The notes: a model not told the origin generated them from the letters alone. A stretch of 64,000 bases of DNA from Candidatus Acidiflorens stordalenmirensis (GCA_003139995.1 PLIC01000132.1:4900-68899); one strand, 5' to 3'. Positions 1 through 10,041 are shown, counted from the first letter of the stretch. Made by a program: numbers and translations.

Positions 1-25
1 CTCAGGATTTCGGCAGCGGGCTCAC

Positions 26-52
26 CCCTTCGACTACGCTCAGGGTCACGCC
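26..52 (+). repeat. REP-like short palindromic unit CCCTTCGACTACGCTCAGGGTCACGCC
   Basis: Shares the CCCTTCGAC-N-GCTCAGGG core with copies at 1045, 17706 and 18423. Confidence 0.6.
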
Positions 53-424
53 CGCTAATCGCCTCAAGTTAGCTTGGTTTCCGGCCAATTCGACGCGCCC
101 TCGCTGGTGCCCGCCACGGGGAATCAATCACTTAGCGTGGGTTTTTTGGTGCGAATTACCAGTTAGCTTTCAAAGTATTCAAAGAAATGGAGTTATTCGC
201 TAGACGCCCGATAAACGGGTCGAAGAGGTGGGCCACTGAAAAATGAACGATGGCGGGTCGGATCAGTTGTCAAGGAGCAGGTTGTGCTGAGGCAAATGCT
301 TGTTTGCTATGAATTTATTTTAACAGGTGAGTCAAGAGCGCTTGCGGGGGAAGTTATTGGTGCATTCACAATACCGGAATCTCTGCACAGCTACACCAAA
401 CGAATCCTGAAGAGTCGTTAGAAG

Positions 425-718
425 CTACCGCGATTGCCAGCGCCTCGGATTGCGCCTGCCGTGGAAGCAGGCGATTACCATAATCCGATGCTCCTGAACC
501 TCGAAGAATATTCCGTATGGGGAGCGCCGCACTCCCGCACGCCGACGGCCCCGGTGGACGACAGGGAACTGCAATGGATTTTCTGCGATTGCCGCAACCG
601 CGGCTTCGACCGCCAGCGCGAAACGCTCCCCAAGCTGTGGGCGAATGTGGTCATACCAGGCCCGCGCTTCCAGCAAATCCTCATTTGCATCTGGTATCCA
701 GACGACCGGGAGAGTCAC
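425..718 (-). CDS. RelE/ParE-family toxin
   Basis: 97 aa, ParE-like sequence (WIPDANEDLLEARAWYD...RRSPYGIFFEVQEHRIMVIACFHGRRNPRRW); start overlaps the stop of the upstream antitoxin. Confidence 0.85.
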   Translation of the reverse strand: MTLPVVWIPDANEDLLEARAWYDHIRPQLGERFALAVEAAVAAIAENPLQFPVVHRGRRRAGVRRSPYGIFFEVQEHRIMVIACFHGRRNPRRWQSR

Positions 719-927
719 GGTCCCTTAAACAGGCCCGCCCTGACCTGCTCCCAGGGGATGACAGCGGAAGGATCTTGCTCATGCCGAGCGATGCGGTAAT
801 CAAGCTCCGCCCGTTGCGCGTCCGTCAGCGATACTGCGTCCGCTTCCAGGCTTTCCCAGACCGTATCCAGCAGATCTGCCTTCTCCGCAGCGGAGAGGCT
901 GTTGATCTGGTTTCGCAAATCGCTCAT
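715..927 (-). CDS. Addiction-module antitoxin (putative addiction module component family)
   Basis: 70 aa, LSAAEKADLLDTVWESLE...; overlaps the toxin by 4 nt. Confidence 0.85.
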   Translation of the reverse strand: MSDLRNQINSLSAAEKADLLDTVWESLEADAVSLTDAQRAELDYRIARHEQDPSAVIPWEQVRAGLFKGP

Positions 928-1044
928 ACGCCTATAACCCTAGCGCGGTTTCTTCGCACTGGCAAGCACGTGGCTAGTGACTCGATGCGTTATCATAGGT
1001 GCCCGCCAGACCTCCCAGGTTGGCGCCCAAAGAACGGGCGCGAA

Positions 1045-1068
1045 CCCTTCGACAAGCTCAGGGCAGGC
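1045..1068 (+). repeat. REP-like unit CCCTTCGACAAGCTCAGGGCAGGC
   Basis: Same core as the other REP-like copies. Confidence 0.65.
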
Positions 1069-1165
1069 TCTGGGGCACCGTGCACCGTGCATCACCTCGG
1101 CGGCCAAAGGGTGTGATGAAAAAAGTCAGGGGTCAGATTGCGGAAGTGAGGACGCCCGCGGCGGG

Positions 1166-1269
1166 CCACTTCTCGAAAGGCGCGAGAAGTGGCGCACCCC
1201 CAGTTATTTCGGTCGACGTTTCAAGGGCCAACCTCGTTATACTTCCCACGTAATGTGGCCCACCCGCCC
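1166..1269 (+). repeat. MITE-like dispersed repeat, copy A
   Basis: CCACTTCTCGAAAGGCGCGAGAAGTGG head hairpin, conserved body, GTGGCCCACCCGCCC tail; matches copies B, C and D. Confidence 0.8.
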
Positions 1270-1391
1270 GAGATGCAGCCTGCCTGGAGTTCAGCACTGA
1301 ACGCGGGAAAGGAACTATGAAACAGAAGAAGGCACAGGTCTGCGAGTGACGCGGGCTACTTCGGATTTATGTCAAGGACGGCAAAATTCAG

Positions 1392-1685
1392 ATGAACCGA
1401 ACGCAGAGAGTTGTTCTCATCGTCTACTGTGTGTTGCTCGCCTATTGCTGCGTCTGGGTGCCTTGGCATGTGGAGATGCACATATCACAAGACTTGAGTA
1501 GGCCGACATCGGTACGCATGGGCTACGGATGGCTTTGGGCTGGGCCGAGCGATAGTGACGTACAAAGACCTGCGTCCGCAACGCTAGATTTGCCTATCAT
1601 CGGCTTGCGATTCTTAGCTGTCACTGCTATCGCAGGAGCGGCATTTTTCGCAGGCGGGTGGGCCACATTTACGTGGCAAGTATAA
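1392..1685 (+). CDS. Small membrane protein, C-terminus formed by repeat copy B
   Basis: 97 aa with two hydrophobic segments; stop codon lies inside repeat copy B. Confidence 0.45.
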   Translation: MNRTQRVVLIVYCVLLAYCCVWVPWHVEMHISQDLSRPTSVRMGYGWLWAGPSDSDVQRPASATLDLPIIGLRFLAVTAIAGAAFFAGGWATFTWQV

Positions 1686-1757
1686 CGCCGGTGTGTCTTT
1701 AGAACGTTTGCCGAAACAAATGGGGGTGCGCCACTTCTCGCGCTTTTCGAGAAGTGG
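1654..1757 (-). repeat. MITE-like dispersed repeat, copy B (inverted)
   Basis: Reverse complement matches copy A from the tail GCGGGTGGGCCAC to the hairpin CCACTTCTCGCGCTTTTCGAGAAGTGG. Confidence 0.75.
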
Positions 1758-1874
1758 CTTTGGCCGCGATTGCCGGGCAGAATCTTTCATCACCATTTGG
1801 TGGTGCGCCCCGTTCGGGGGGCGGGCGTCCGCGTTTCGGTCGTCCCTACGGGACTTGGGTCATCGTTGCACGCT

Positions 1875-2195
1875 ACCCCGCGCTGAAGCGCGGGGCTAGG
1901 TTTGGACGCCCCTCCGGGGCTGCTCGGTAGAAGCGCGAGAAGTGGCGCCCCCCCGACGCGACCTCACCTCAGGCGCTAAAGCGCGGACACATTTTCAGAC
2001 TTAACAGCACGAGCAAACTCGTGCCCTTCCCGCTCGTGGAGAGGTCAGCTCTTGTTATCGCAGCGGTGAACCGCTGCGCCACCTAAAAGCAGGAATAAAA
2101 CCGAGTTTCTCCGCGCCGCAGCCTTACCTCGGCGGCTAAAGCCGGCATTGATTTGGCGGGACTTACGGCGCGGCTGAAGCCGCGCCCCTTCAAAA
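1875..2195. repeat. Cluster of distinct short hairpins
   Basis: CCCCGCGCTGAAGCGCGGGG, GCACGAGCAAACTCGTGC, GCAGCGGTGAACCGCTGC, CGGCTAAAGCCG, GGCGCGGCTGAAGCCGCGCC. Confidence 0.7.
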
Positions 2196-2288
2196 CAAAA
2201 TCAAAACCTGGGTTTTCCCGCAAGATGTGAAGTGCGCTTTCCACAAAGGCATTTATGTGGAGAGCTCTAATGGTCGATGCTGCGCGCT

Positions 2289-2690
2289 TCAGGCGGCCTC
2301 AGTGTGAATCGGACGTTCTTCGAAAGAAATATCCACCTGGTCGCCGACGACGGTCAGGGACTCGCGAACGGCGCCAGTGGGAAGCTCAAGCACGGAAGCG
2401 GCGTGGATGCGAACGGCAGCCAGTCGCCAAGGTTTGAGGTCCTCTTCAATGTGGATGACAATCCGTTCCCGGTCAAGGTAGACGGCGTCGATCGGGAAGC
2501 GCATGGCGAAGGTGTGGATGCCGTGGGAAGGGTTGATCCACAATCCCTGGCCGCGTGAGAAGCGGGACGAGTCGGTAGCCATGAGGCCGCGAAAGCGCGA
2601 CCAGTGGGTGTGCGCGATCAGGAGATCGGTCGCGAGATAGGTGGTGCGTGTACGGTTAAACGCGTATCCCTTGGGCCCGCGAGGAGGCAT
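2289..2690 (-). CDS. DUF192 family protein
   Basis: RFRGLMATDSS..GLWINPSHGIHTFAMRFPIDAVYLDRERIVI is the typical DUF192 core. Confidence 0.85.
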   Translation of the reverse strand: MPPRGPKGYAFNRTRTTYLATDLLIAHTHWSRFRGLMATDSSRFSRGQGLWINPSHGIHTFAMRFPIDAVYLDRERIVIHIEEDLKPWRLAAVRIHAASVLELPTGAVRESLTVVGDQVDISFEERPIHTEAA

Positions 2691-2726
2691 AACAACTTGG
2701 CTCAGGTGTGGAACTCCTTAGAGCGT

Positions 2727-2945
2727 TCAGAGAACGAATCCCGGTTCCCCGTCTTGGCAAGCTGGGCATTTGCGCTCGTAAATGTCCGATCCGTTTGCAC
2801 CGTAGTTATGACCGCATTTGCCACACGCAAGCTGATAGATGTATTGGGAGAGATCCACTCCACGGTGACCGGTATTCCGCACCACCACCTGCCCCTTCCT
2901 GTTCTTGAATCCAATTGCGGTGGTCACTACGCTTTGAGACCCCAT
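2727..2945 (-). CDS. Small zinc-ribbon protein
   Basis: CGKCG...CPAC cysteine pairs in 72 aa. Confidence 0.55.
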   Translation of the reverse strand: MGSQSVVTTAIGFKNRKGQVVVRNTGHRGVDLSQYIYQLACGKCGHNYGANGSDIYERKCPACQDGEPGFVL

Positions 2946-3000
2946 AACTCGATTTTATCAGAGTCGTTTGCGCCTCGACCTCTCAATTCGGATGAAAGAT

Positions 3001-3915
3001 TCACCGTTTCCCCCCGGCAGCCGGCATGAATATGTGCAACAACTGAATTACGGCCGGCCCGACGGTGACGAAAATCAGGGAGGGCATCACAAACAGGACG
3101 AGGGGAATGATCATTTTGACGGTAGTTTTGGCGGCCTGTTCTTCGGCGCGCTGGCGGCGCTCGGTGCGCAGGGAATCGGAATGGACGCGCAGGGCCTGGG
3201 CAACGCTGGTTCCGAAGCGGTCGGTCTGAATAAGGGTTGCGACCAGAGCGCGAATGTCATCGACGCCAGTGCGCTCGGCGAGATTGCGGAGCGCCTCGAC
3301 GCGAGGCTTTCCAGCGCGAGTTTCGAGATCGAAGAGATGGAATTCAGCGCTCAGTTCCGGGTGCGCGTGGCGCAGGTCCTCGCCCACCCTCATCATAGCC
3401 TGATCGAGAGACAAGCCCGCTTCCACGCAGATCACGGTCAAATCCAGTCCATCGGGAAGGCCGAGGCGAATCCGGCGCTGCCGTTCCTGGAGCTTCTTCT
3501 TCAGCAAGAATCGCGGGAGAAAAAAGCCGAACGCCATCATGCCGAAAAGCAGCAAGGGCGAGTTGAATCCGGTAAACAGAAAAACCGAGAAGAACCCAAT
3601 CGCGGCGAAGAGGACGCGCAAACCGCGATAGATGGTAACGTGTTGGGGGCTGCGATATCCCGCCTGAATCAGCCAGAGCCGGGTTTTCGAAACATCTGCG
3701 GGCGAGAGCGGCAAGGCGCGGCTGAGCGGATCGAGGGCCTGCTGCATGCGTTCGCGCATGACGGGTTTTGCCTGGGATTTGGGGCGCTGCCAGCCGATTT
3801 CGCGGAGGCGGGATCCGAGCACCGACGAAGGCGCAACTGCGGCCGCTCCAAAGGCGAACACGATCACCACGATGGTAAGAAAAACGACAATCGAGAGTGC
3901 CAGAGCCAGCGTCAT
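3001..3915 (-). CDS. tadC: Type II secretion F-family protein, TadC-like
   Basis: 304 aa, GLPDGLDLTVICVEAGLSLDQAMMRV plus C-terminal TM helices; in Tad gene order. Confidence 0.9.
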   Translation of the reverse strand: MTLALALSIVVFLTIVVIVFAFGAAAVAPSSVLGSRLREIGWQRPKSQAKPVMRERMQQALDPLSRALPLSPADVSKTRLWLIQAGYRSPQHVTIYRGLRVLFAAIGFFSVFLFTGFNSPLLLFGMMAFGFFLPRFLLKKKLQERQRRIRLGLPDGLDLTVICVEAGLSLDQAMMRVGEDLRHAHPELSAEFHLFDLETRAGKPRVEALRNLAERTGVDDIRALVATLIQTDRFGTSVAQALRVHSDSLRTERRQRAEEQAAKTTVKMIIPLVLFVMPSLIFVTVGPAVIQLLHIFMPAAGGKR

Positions 3916-3932
3916 AAATCAGACCTTGTTCA

Positions 3933-4898
3933 TCAGACTTGGATCCTGATAATTTTGCGAATGAAAAAGTAGCCGATCGTCTGCAAAGTGATGCCGCCGA
4001 CGATCAAAGCATGTCCCATCGGGTCGGTGAACAGCGGGCGAATGAATCCCGGGTTGAGGATCAGCATGATGACCACAATCGTGGGCGGCAGCGCCATGAG
4101 CAGAACCATGGTGAGACGACCTTGGGCGGTGTGGACGCGGACCTGGCGCAGGATTTTGAAGCGCTCGCGAATGACGTAAGAGAGGTTGTCAAGAATCTCG
4201 GCAAGATTGCCGCCGGTTTCGCGCTGCAACATCACTGCCGTCACGAAGAACTTGACGTCGACCAGAGGAACACGGTCGGCCAGGTTGAGCAGGGCGTCGC
4301 GTACCGGGAGCCCGAATTTCTGTTCTTCGTAGAGCTGGCGAAATTCTCCGGCAACGGGTTCGGAGACTTCGTTGGCAATCATTTCGAGCGCGGTGGTAAA
4401 TGCGTGTCCGGCGCGAACGGCGCGGGCGAGCGTATCGATGGCCTCGGGAAACTTCTCCTCAAATTTCTGGAAGCGCTTCGTCCGCATGTGCGAGGCATAG
4501 GCGTAGGGGACAAAAAACCCGAGCAGAGCGCCGGCCCAGCCGAACGCCACGTTGCCGCCGGCGATGAAAGCGATGGCTGCGATTACCACGGACGACACGG
4601 CGCAAAGCATCAGGAAGTTTCCGGCGCGAACATCGACGTGTCCCTGAGCCAGCATTTTTTGCAGAACAGAGACGCGCTCCGAGCGGCGCAGAAAGGTGTC
4701 GAAAGCGGGTATCCGGCTGAGCACTTCGTCGCGAAGAAGGGCCAAGTCCGGCGTGGGTTGTTCGGCTGGTTTCTGAACGGTGGAGAGGCGATCGCGGAGA
4801 ACGCGGGCCTGGGCCTTGCGCTGATCGAACAAAGACATGGCGGTAAAGACCGCCACCGTGACCACCACAAATACCAGCAAGGCGATAAAGAACGGCAT
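3933..4898 (-). CDS. tadB: Type II secretion F-family protein, TadB-like
   Basis: 321 aa, FPEAIDTLARAVRAGHAFTTALEMIANE...QRETGGNLAEILDNLSYVIRER. Confidence 0.9.
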   Translation of the reverse strand: MPFFIALLVFVVVTVAVFTAMSLFDQRKAQARVLRDRLSTVQKPAEQPTPDLALLRDEVLSRIPAFDTFLRRSERVSVLQKMLAQGHVDVRAGNFLMLCAVSSVVIAAIAFIAGGNVAFGWAGALLGFFVPYAYASHMRTKRFQKFEEKFPEAIDTLARAVRAGHAFTTALEMIANEVSEPVAGEFRQLYEEQKFGLPVRDALLNLADRVPLVDVKFFVTAVMLQRETGGNLAEILDNLSYVIRERFKILRQVRVHTAQGRLTMVLLMALPPTIVVIMLILNPGFIRPLFTDPMGHALIVGGITLQTIGYFFIRKIIRIQV

Positions 4899-4901
4899 CC
4901 G

Positions 4902-6197
4902 CTAGACCTCCATCCGGGACTTGAAGAGCGCGGGACTCAGGCGGCAACCGGCGGTGGCGAGGCGCTCCGCGAAATGCGGCGGTTGACCAGTGGAATGGAA
5001 GACGCCGCGCACCTTCCCGCTTTCGTCAATGCCGCTGCGGTCAAAGACGAAAATGTCCTGCAGCGTGATCATCTCTCCGTCCATTCCGGTGACCTCGGAA
5101 ATCGTGACCACCTTGCGCGAACCGTCGGAGAGACGCGCGACCTGAACTACGGCGTGCACAGCGTTGGCGATCTGCTGGCGAATCGCACGCTCGGGAATAT
5201 TCAGGTTGGCCATGGAAACCATATTTTCGATGCGGGCCAGGGCGTCACGCGGCGAGTTGGCGTGTACGGTGGTGAGCGAACCCTCGTGGCCGGTATTCAT
5301 GGCCTGAAGCATGTCGAAGGCTTCTTCGCCGCGCACCTCGCCCACCACAATGCGATCGGGACGCATGCGCAGGCTGTTGATGACGAGCTGGCGCATGCGG
5401 ACCGAGCCTTTGCCCTCGATGTTGGGAGGGCGGGTTTCCAGGCGAACCACGTGTTCCTGCTTGAGCTGCAATTCGGCCGCGTCTTCAATCGTTACGATGC
5501 GCTCCGAATTCGGAATGTAACCGGAAAGGACATTAAGAACCGTGGTCTTGCCGGCGCCTGTTCCTCCTGAAATGATCACGTTCAGGCGGCCCTTGACTAT
5601 GGCCGAGAGCAGTTCGAGCATGGGCTCGGTCATGGTCTGGTTGTCGAGCATGTTGCGCCAGGTCACCGGGTCACGGCCAAAGCGGCGGATGGAGAGGCAG
5701 GCGCCGTCGAGCGCCAGTGGCGGAATGATGGCGTTGACGCGCGAGCCATCCTGCAAGCGCGCATCCACCATCGGCGAAGACTCATCGACGCGCCGCCCGA
5801 TGCGGGACACGATGCGATCGATGATCTGCATTAGGTGCTGGTTGTCCTTGAACGACAAGCCGGTGATTTCAAGCTTGCCGGCGCGTTCGACGTACACGCG
5901 GTCGAAGCGGTTGACGAGAATGTCGGAAATCGTGGGGTCTTTGAGGAGCGGTTCGAGCGGGCCGAGGCCGAAGATTTCGTCGAGGATCTCGCGCGACAAC
6001 TGCTCGCGTTCGGCGAAACTGAGCGGGACCGCCTCACTGTTCACCGAACTGCGGATCAGGACGAGAACTTCTTCGCGCGCCGAATCTCCGGTCGTGCGGC
6101 CGAGTTTTTCCAGGTCGAGGCGATCGAGAATCTTGCGGTGCAGGTCCGCCTTGACCTGTTGGTACTCGGTCCGCTCGAAGGCTTGCAAATTTGCCAT
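4902..6197 (-). CDS. tadA: Tad secretion ATPase, CpaF/TadA
   Basis: Walker [58 protein letters not shown]. Confidence 0.95.
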   Translation of the reverse strand: MANLQAFERTEYQQVKADLHRKILDRLDLEKLGRTTGDSAREEVLVLIRSSVNSEAVPLSFAEREQLSREILDEIFGLGPLEPLLKDPTISDILVNRFDRVYVERAGKLEITGLSFKDNQHLMQIIDRIVSRIGRRVDESSPMVDARLQDGSRVNAIIPPLALDGACLSIRRFGRDPVTWRNMLDNQTMTEPMLELLSAIVKGRLNVIISGGTGAGKTTVLNVLSGYIPNSERIVTIEDAAELQLKQEHVVRLETRPPNIEGKGSVRMRQLVINSLRMRPDRIVVGEVRGEEAFDMLQAMNTGHEGSLTTVHANSPRDALARIENMVSMANLNIPERAIRQQIANAVHAVVQVARLSDGSRKVVTISEVTGMDGEMITLQDIFVFDRSGIDESGKVRGVFHSTGQPPHFAERLATAGCRLSPALFKSRMEV

Positions 6198-6305
6198 AAT
6201 TTCTAAACCGTCGGTCGTTCGCTATTCGCTATTCGCTTTTCGCTAAGACCGGCGAACCGTAAAGAGCTGGCGATTAGCGAACGACGAACAGCGAACGACG
6301 CGTCA

Positions 6306-6337
6306 CTAGACCGTCTTAAACCTAGACCGTCTTAAAC
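6306..6337. repeat. Perfect 16-bp tandem duplication CTAGACCGTCTTAAAC x2
   Basis: 6306-6321 and 6322-6337 identical; includes the stop codon of the cpaE-like gene. Confidence 0.9.
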
Positions 6338-7494
6338 AGCGACCAGGCAGTGCGCTTCACTTCCAAATCGTCCTTGGTCAGATATTCCGCCAGACCGGAA
6401 ATGGAGCGGGCAATTTCGGTGGTCCCCTGCTGCATCAAGGGAACGCCGCGATCAATCGCGGTCGAGACCGCGAAGTACTGATTGGGAATCCGCCAGAGCA
6501 CCGGCGCGCCGATGGCGGCCTCGGCCTCCGCTTCATTGAAGCCCGCCACCTTGCGGTAACGGTTCAACACTAATGCAAAACGGTCCCGCGAGCCGCTCTC
6601 GCCGAGATACTGGGCCACTCTTCCTGCGCTAAACAGGGAAGCGACATCGGCGTGGGCGATCAGCAGAATTTTCGTTGACAGGTTGCTGACCAGGCGAGTC
6701 GCGCTGTCGAGGCGGGAGGAAGCGTCCACTACGATGTAGTGAAACAGGCCGGCGATCGAGTCAAAGAGGCGGGCAAAGTCGGAAGCCGGGGACTCGATGG
6801 CCGTGGGAGCCGTAGCCCCGGCCAGCACGTGCAAGCCTCGATCGTGACGCACCATGAAGCTATCGAGCAGCGACGAGTCCAGGCGGTGCAGATTCGTGAC
6901 CGCATCCGAGACGGTGAACGTTGGCTTCAGATTGAGATGCAAGGCGCAGTGACCCATGGGCGCCAAGTCCACCAGCGCCGTGCTGTGGTGAATCGACTGC
7001 AAGGCCAAAGCCAGGTTGACGGCGACAGTAGTGGCGCCGCTGCCACCTTTGGCGTTCACGATCGTGAACACCTTTCCCCGTGAACTTTCGCGCCCAGGCT
7101 TGCGGCGAGTTGCCGTCAGCCGGACGAAGGCTTCCAGCAGATCGGTTGTGGTGGTTGGGCGCTCAATGTATTCGCGCACACCCGCCCGCATGGCGCTGAC
7201 AATCAACTGGGGTTGAGTCATGGGGCCGACGGCGAACACGGCGGAATCGGGAAGTTCCTGGTGCAGCAACTCTATTGCCCGCAGCGCGGAAGTGATGCCA
7301 TCGGCGGCAATATCCACCAGAATCACCTCGGGCGCAAAGGCTTGAGTTCTACGGATGACCGGGTCGTTGACAGCCAGAGGCATGGTTGCGTTGCTGTACA
7401 CGGTGCGGGCAACGTTGGTGCCATCCACCAGAACCTGCAGCACCGCGCGCTGGTCATTGTCGGTGGCGAATACGGCTACTGACAATTCCGGCAT
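6322..7494 (-). CDS. cpaE: Pilus assembly protein CpaE/TadZ-like (receiver-like plus MinD-like ATPase)
   Basis: N-terminal receiver-like region; NAKGGSGATTVAVNLA deviant Walker A. Confidence 0.85.
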   Translation of the reverse strand: MPELSVAVFATDNDQRAVLQVLVDGTNVARTVYSNATMPLAVNDPVIRRTQAFAPEVILVDIAADGITSALRAIELLHQELPDSAVFAVGPMTQPQLIVSAMRAGVREYIERPTTTTDLLEAFVRLTATRRKPGRESSRGKVFTIVNAKGGSGATTVAVNLALALQSIHHSTALVDLAPMGHCALHLNLKPTFTVSDAVTNLHRLDSSLLDSFMVRHDRGLHVLAGATAPTAIESPASDFARLFDSIAGLFHYIVVDASSRLDSATRLVSNLSTKILLIAHADVASLFSAGRVAQYLGESGSRDRFALVLNRYRKVAGFNEAEAEAAIGAPVLWRIPNQYFAVSTAIDRGVPLMQQGTTEIARSISGLAEYLTKDDLEVKRTAWSLFKTV

Positions 7495-7556
7495 GACTCG
7501 TTCCCCACCGCCCTTTCTAAAGCTCCCAACTTCCGTCCCTGCGTACGAGCCAGTTC

Positions 7557-9020
7557 CTACTTGCCGCCCTCAGGTTTCTTGCCATCGAACTTGCCCTTAT
7601 CCAGATACGGCACCGGGTTCACAGGACCCGTCGGCGCCTGGACACTGGGCGAAACCCGGTGCACCGTGCACAGAACCATCAATTCCGAGTTGCTCTTTTG
7701 GTTGCTCTTGCTCTTGAAGAAATTGCCGAGGATCGGGATGTCGCCCAGTCCCGGAATCTTGTTCCCAACATTTGTGACCCGGTTATCCATCAGGCCGGCG
7801 ATGACGAAGCTTTGGCCATCCTGCAGCTCGAACTCGGTCTCCGCCTTGCGCGTGCTGATGGCGGGTATGGTAGTTCCGGCAACCGTGACCGCGTCCGCGA
7901 AGTCCAGCGTACTCACCTCGGGAGCCACGTGCAGGTGGATGCTGCCGTTCGGCTGAATCACGGGCGTGAACTTCAGGCGCACGCCAAACTCGCGAAACTG
8001 AATGGTGACGGTTGCAATTCCGCTGGCGTTTTGCTGCGCGACGGGAAACGGAAATTCTCCTCCGGCCAGGAAACTGGCTTCCTTGCCATTGACCGCGACC
8101 AGGTTGGGCTCGGCCAGAATCTGCAAAAGATTTTGTGTCTTAAGGGCCTCGATCACTGCGCCCAGATGGACCTGAGGGTTAAAGAAGAACATGTTGAGTA
8201 CGTTCGATACCGTCGCCGCACTGGGAAATGGGCTGTTCGATCCCGTATCGCTGATGGTCCCGAGGCCGGTGACTCCGCCGAACTGGCCGGTGGTCGTGCT
8301 GCCGATGGTATTTGCAGCGCCGGTCGAAAGCAGATTGATGCCCATTTGGGTCAGCGCGCTGCGATCGACTTCCGCGAACTTGACTTCGAGCAGCACTTCC
8401 TCTGCCCCGACTGGGCCGAACGTCAGCACGTTCACGACATTCTTGGAATACGCCGAGGCAAGCGCGCCAGCATGCTTGGAGACGTCTTCGGTGGTGACGT
8501 GTCCGGAAAGAACAATTGCGTTACGCGAAGGCGTCACGTTGATCTGCTCGTCCGGGAAAAGCCGGTGCATTTCTTCCGAGGCCGCGGTGATATCGACATC
8601 CACCCGAAGATCGAAGCTGCGAGAGCGCTCCAGTTCGTCCCAGATCAGCAGTGAAACCTCGCCCGGAGCCAGTCCATTGACCAGGACTTGCGTTGGTGTG
8701 ACGACCAGCGCATCCGCCACCGCAGGGTCTGTTACCGAGACGCGCTTCAGTCGTTCGGTAGTGTTAATCAGAAGGGACTTACCCACCATCACGCGCAGCG
8801 GAGCCGCACCCGCGGTAACGCTCTGGTTGGGTGCAGACGCGGCCGTGGTGGAGGATTGCGCGGCGGGCGCATTGTCCTGGTTTTGAGGAGGAGCGTTCTG
8901 AGAAGAAGCCGAAGCCGTTGCCGAAGCGGCCGTTGCATTGCCGTCGGGAGCCACGGTGCGCGCGAACATCAGTGTCGCGCCGAGAATTGAAGCGGCTGCG
9001 ATGAACGTAAGAGCTTTCAT
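7557..9020 (-). CDS. cpaC: Type II/III secretion secretin, CpaC/RcpA
   Basis: Secretin signature VAVNGKEASFLAGGEFPFPV...GIKLKFTP-type region; signal peptide from MKALTFIAAASILGATL; the listed longer start overlaps cpaB. Confidence 0.9.
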   Translation of the reverse strand: MKALTFIAAASILGATLMFARTVAPDGNATAASATASASSQNAPPQNQDNAPAAQSSTTAASAPNQSVTAGAAPLRVMVGKSLLINTTERLKRVSVTDPAVADALVVTPTQVLVNGLAPGEVSLLIWDELERSRSFDLRVDVDITAASEEMHRLFPDEQINVTPSRNAIVLSGHVTTEDVSKHAGALASAYSKNVVNVLTFGPVGAEEVLLEVKFAEVDRSALTQMGINLLSTGAANTIGSTTTGQFGGVTGLGTISDTGSNSPFPSAATVSNVLNMFFFNPQVHLGAVIEALKTQNLLQILAEPNLVAVNGKEASFLAGGEFPFPVAQQNASGIATVTIQFREFGVRLKFTPVIQPNGSIHLHVAPEVSTLDFADAVTVAGTTIPAISTRKAETEFELQDGQSFVIAGLMDNRVTNVGNKIPGLGDIPILGNFFKSKSNQKSNSELMVLCTVHRVSPSVQAPTGPVNPVPYLDKGKFDGKKPEGGK

Positions 9021-9096
9021 GAATTCGGACCTCTGCGAGGCTGCACGAGCAAATCCATCGAGGGCAGATCCATCATATGGAATGAGCGGCCGCGAA

Positions 9097-9951
9097 CTAT
9101 TGCGGTATTGCCGGCTCAAACTTGCTTTCTTCCCGTTTGCTGCCACGGATCATTTCTACCGCGTAGGGCGCTGGCGCAGGCGGCGGAACTTTCGCTGCCA
9201 CCTTGCGGACTTTCGACTTGGGCTCGGTCGCCACGGGTGTCTCGCCCAGGTACAGCGAACTTGTCCGCGTCGCGCTGATGCCTCCCTTTTTTGTGTCCAG
9301 CGGATTGCGCAAAGACAGCTGAATCCGTCCTTCCTGCGAAACCAGCGCCAGCTTCTGCGCGTCGTCCGGAGAAACCAGCAGCGTAATCACCGAGGCGGTT
9401 TGCGCGTCTGCAGAAGCGTTCCGGTCCAGGCTCTTGCCGGCGGCGATAACGGCGACGTTTTCGAGGACGGTGGTGGTTTGGCGCTCGTTGCCGCCGCCTT
9501 GATTACCGGTAGCCAGCACATCCACGCGCGTGCCCGGTTGCACGAAGCCCGCCACCGAAACCACGTCGTTGACGCGCACGGAAACCGCGCGCATTCCCTG
9601 CGGGATCATCGATGGCAGGCCAGCTCCCGCGTTCAACGCCGCCAGCTTGTTCGACAGAATAAATTCACCCTTGCTTATCGGCAGAACTGCGCCGCCGCGC
9701 TCCAGGACCTGCGATGTTCGGGAGAAGGCCCCAGGGGGAACCGCCGATTGCGGCAAAGTGATCACCCGGATATCGCGAGCATCCAACTTGGCTCCGACCT
9801 GAATATCGTTGGCAGCCACCACGACCGGAACTACGCGCTCATTGCTGCTTGAGCCTGGAGAGGTCCGCAGCTGGTTATAGACGGTAAAGGCGACGAGCAG
9901 GCCGACAGCCAGCGCCAAGCCTCCGATCATCAACAAGCGGCTTCGGTTCAT
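9097..9951 (-). CDS. cpaB: Flp pilus assembly protein CpaB/RcpC (SAF domain)
   Basis: MNRSRLLMIGGLALAVGLLVAF; VAANDIQVGAKLDARDIRV; GFVQPGTRVDVLATG. Confidence 0.9.
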   Translation of the reverse strand: MNRSRLLMIGGLALAVGLLVAFTVYNQLRTSPGSSSNERVVPVVVAANDIQVGAKLDARDIRVITLPQSAVPPGAFSRTSQVLERGGAVLPISKGEFILSNKLAALNAGAGLPSMIPQGMRAVSVRVNDVVSVAGFVQPGTRVDVLATGNQGGGNERQTTTVLENVAVIAAGKSLDRNASADAQTASVITLLVSPDDAQKLALVSQEGRIQLSLRNPLDTKKGGISATRTSSLYLGETPVATEPKSKVRKVAAKVPPPAPAPYAVEMIRGSKREESKFEPAIPQ

Positions 9952-10041
9952 TCCTCTCCTTCCGGACAACGCCGGACTCATTCGTCGCCACGGCGAACTT
10001 GTCTCTCCGCGTGTGCGACGTACTTCTAAGGTTGCGGCGTC

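Noticed and set aside
2968-3972. 334-aa plus-strand ORF
   Set aside because: Antisense to tadC; shadow ORF.
3939-5570. 543-aa plus-strand ORF
   Set aside because: Antisense to tadB/tadA; composition typical of GC-rich shadow ORFs (His/Arg/Glu-rich), no domain seen.
7659-8654. 331-aa plus-strand ORF
   Set aside because: Antisense to cpaC secretin; shadow ORF.
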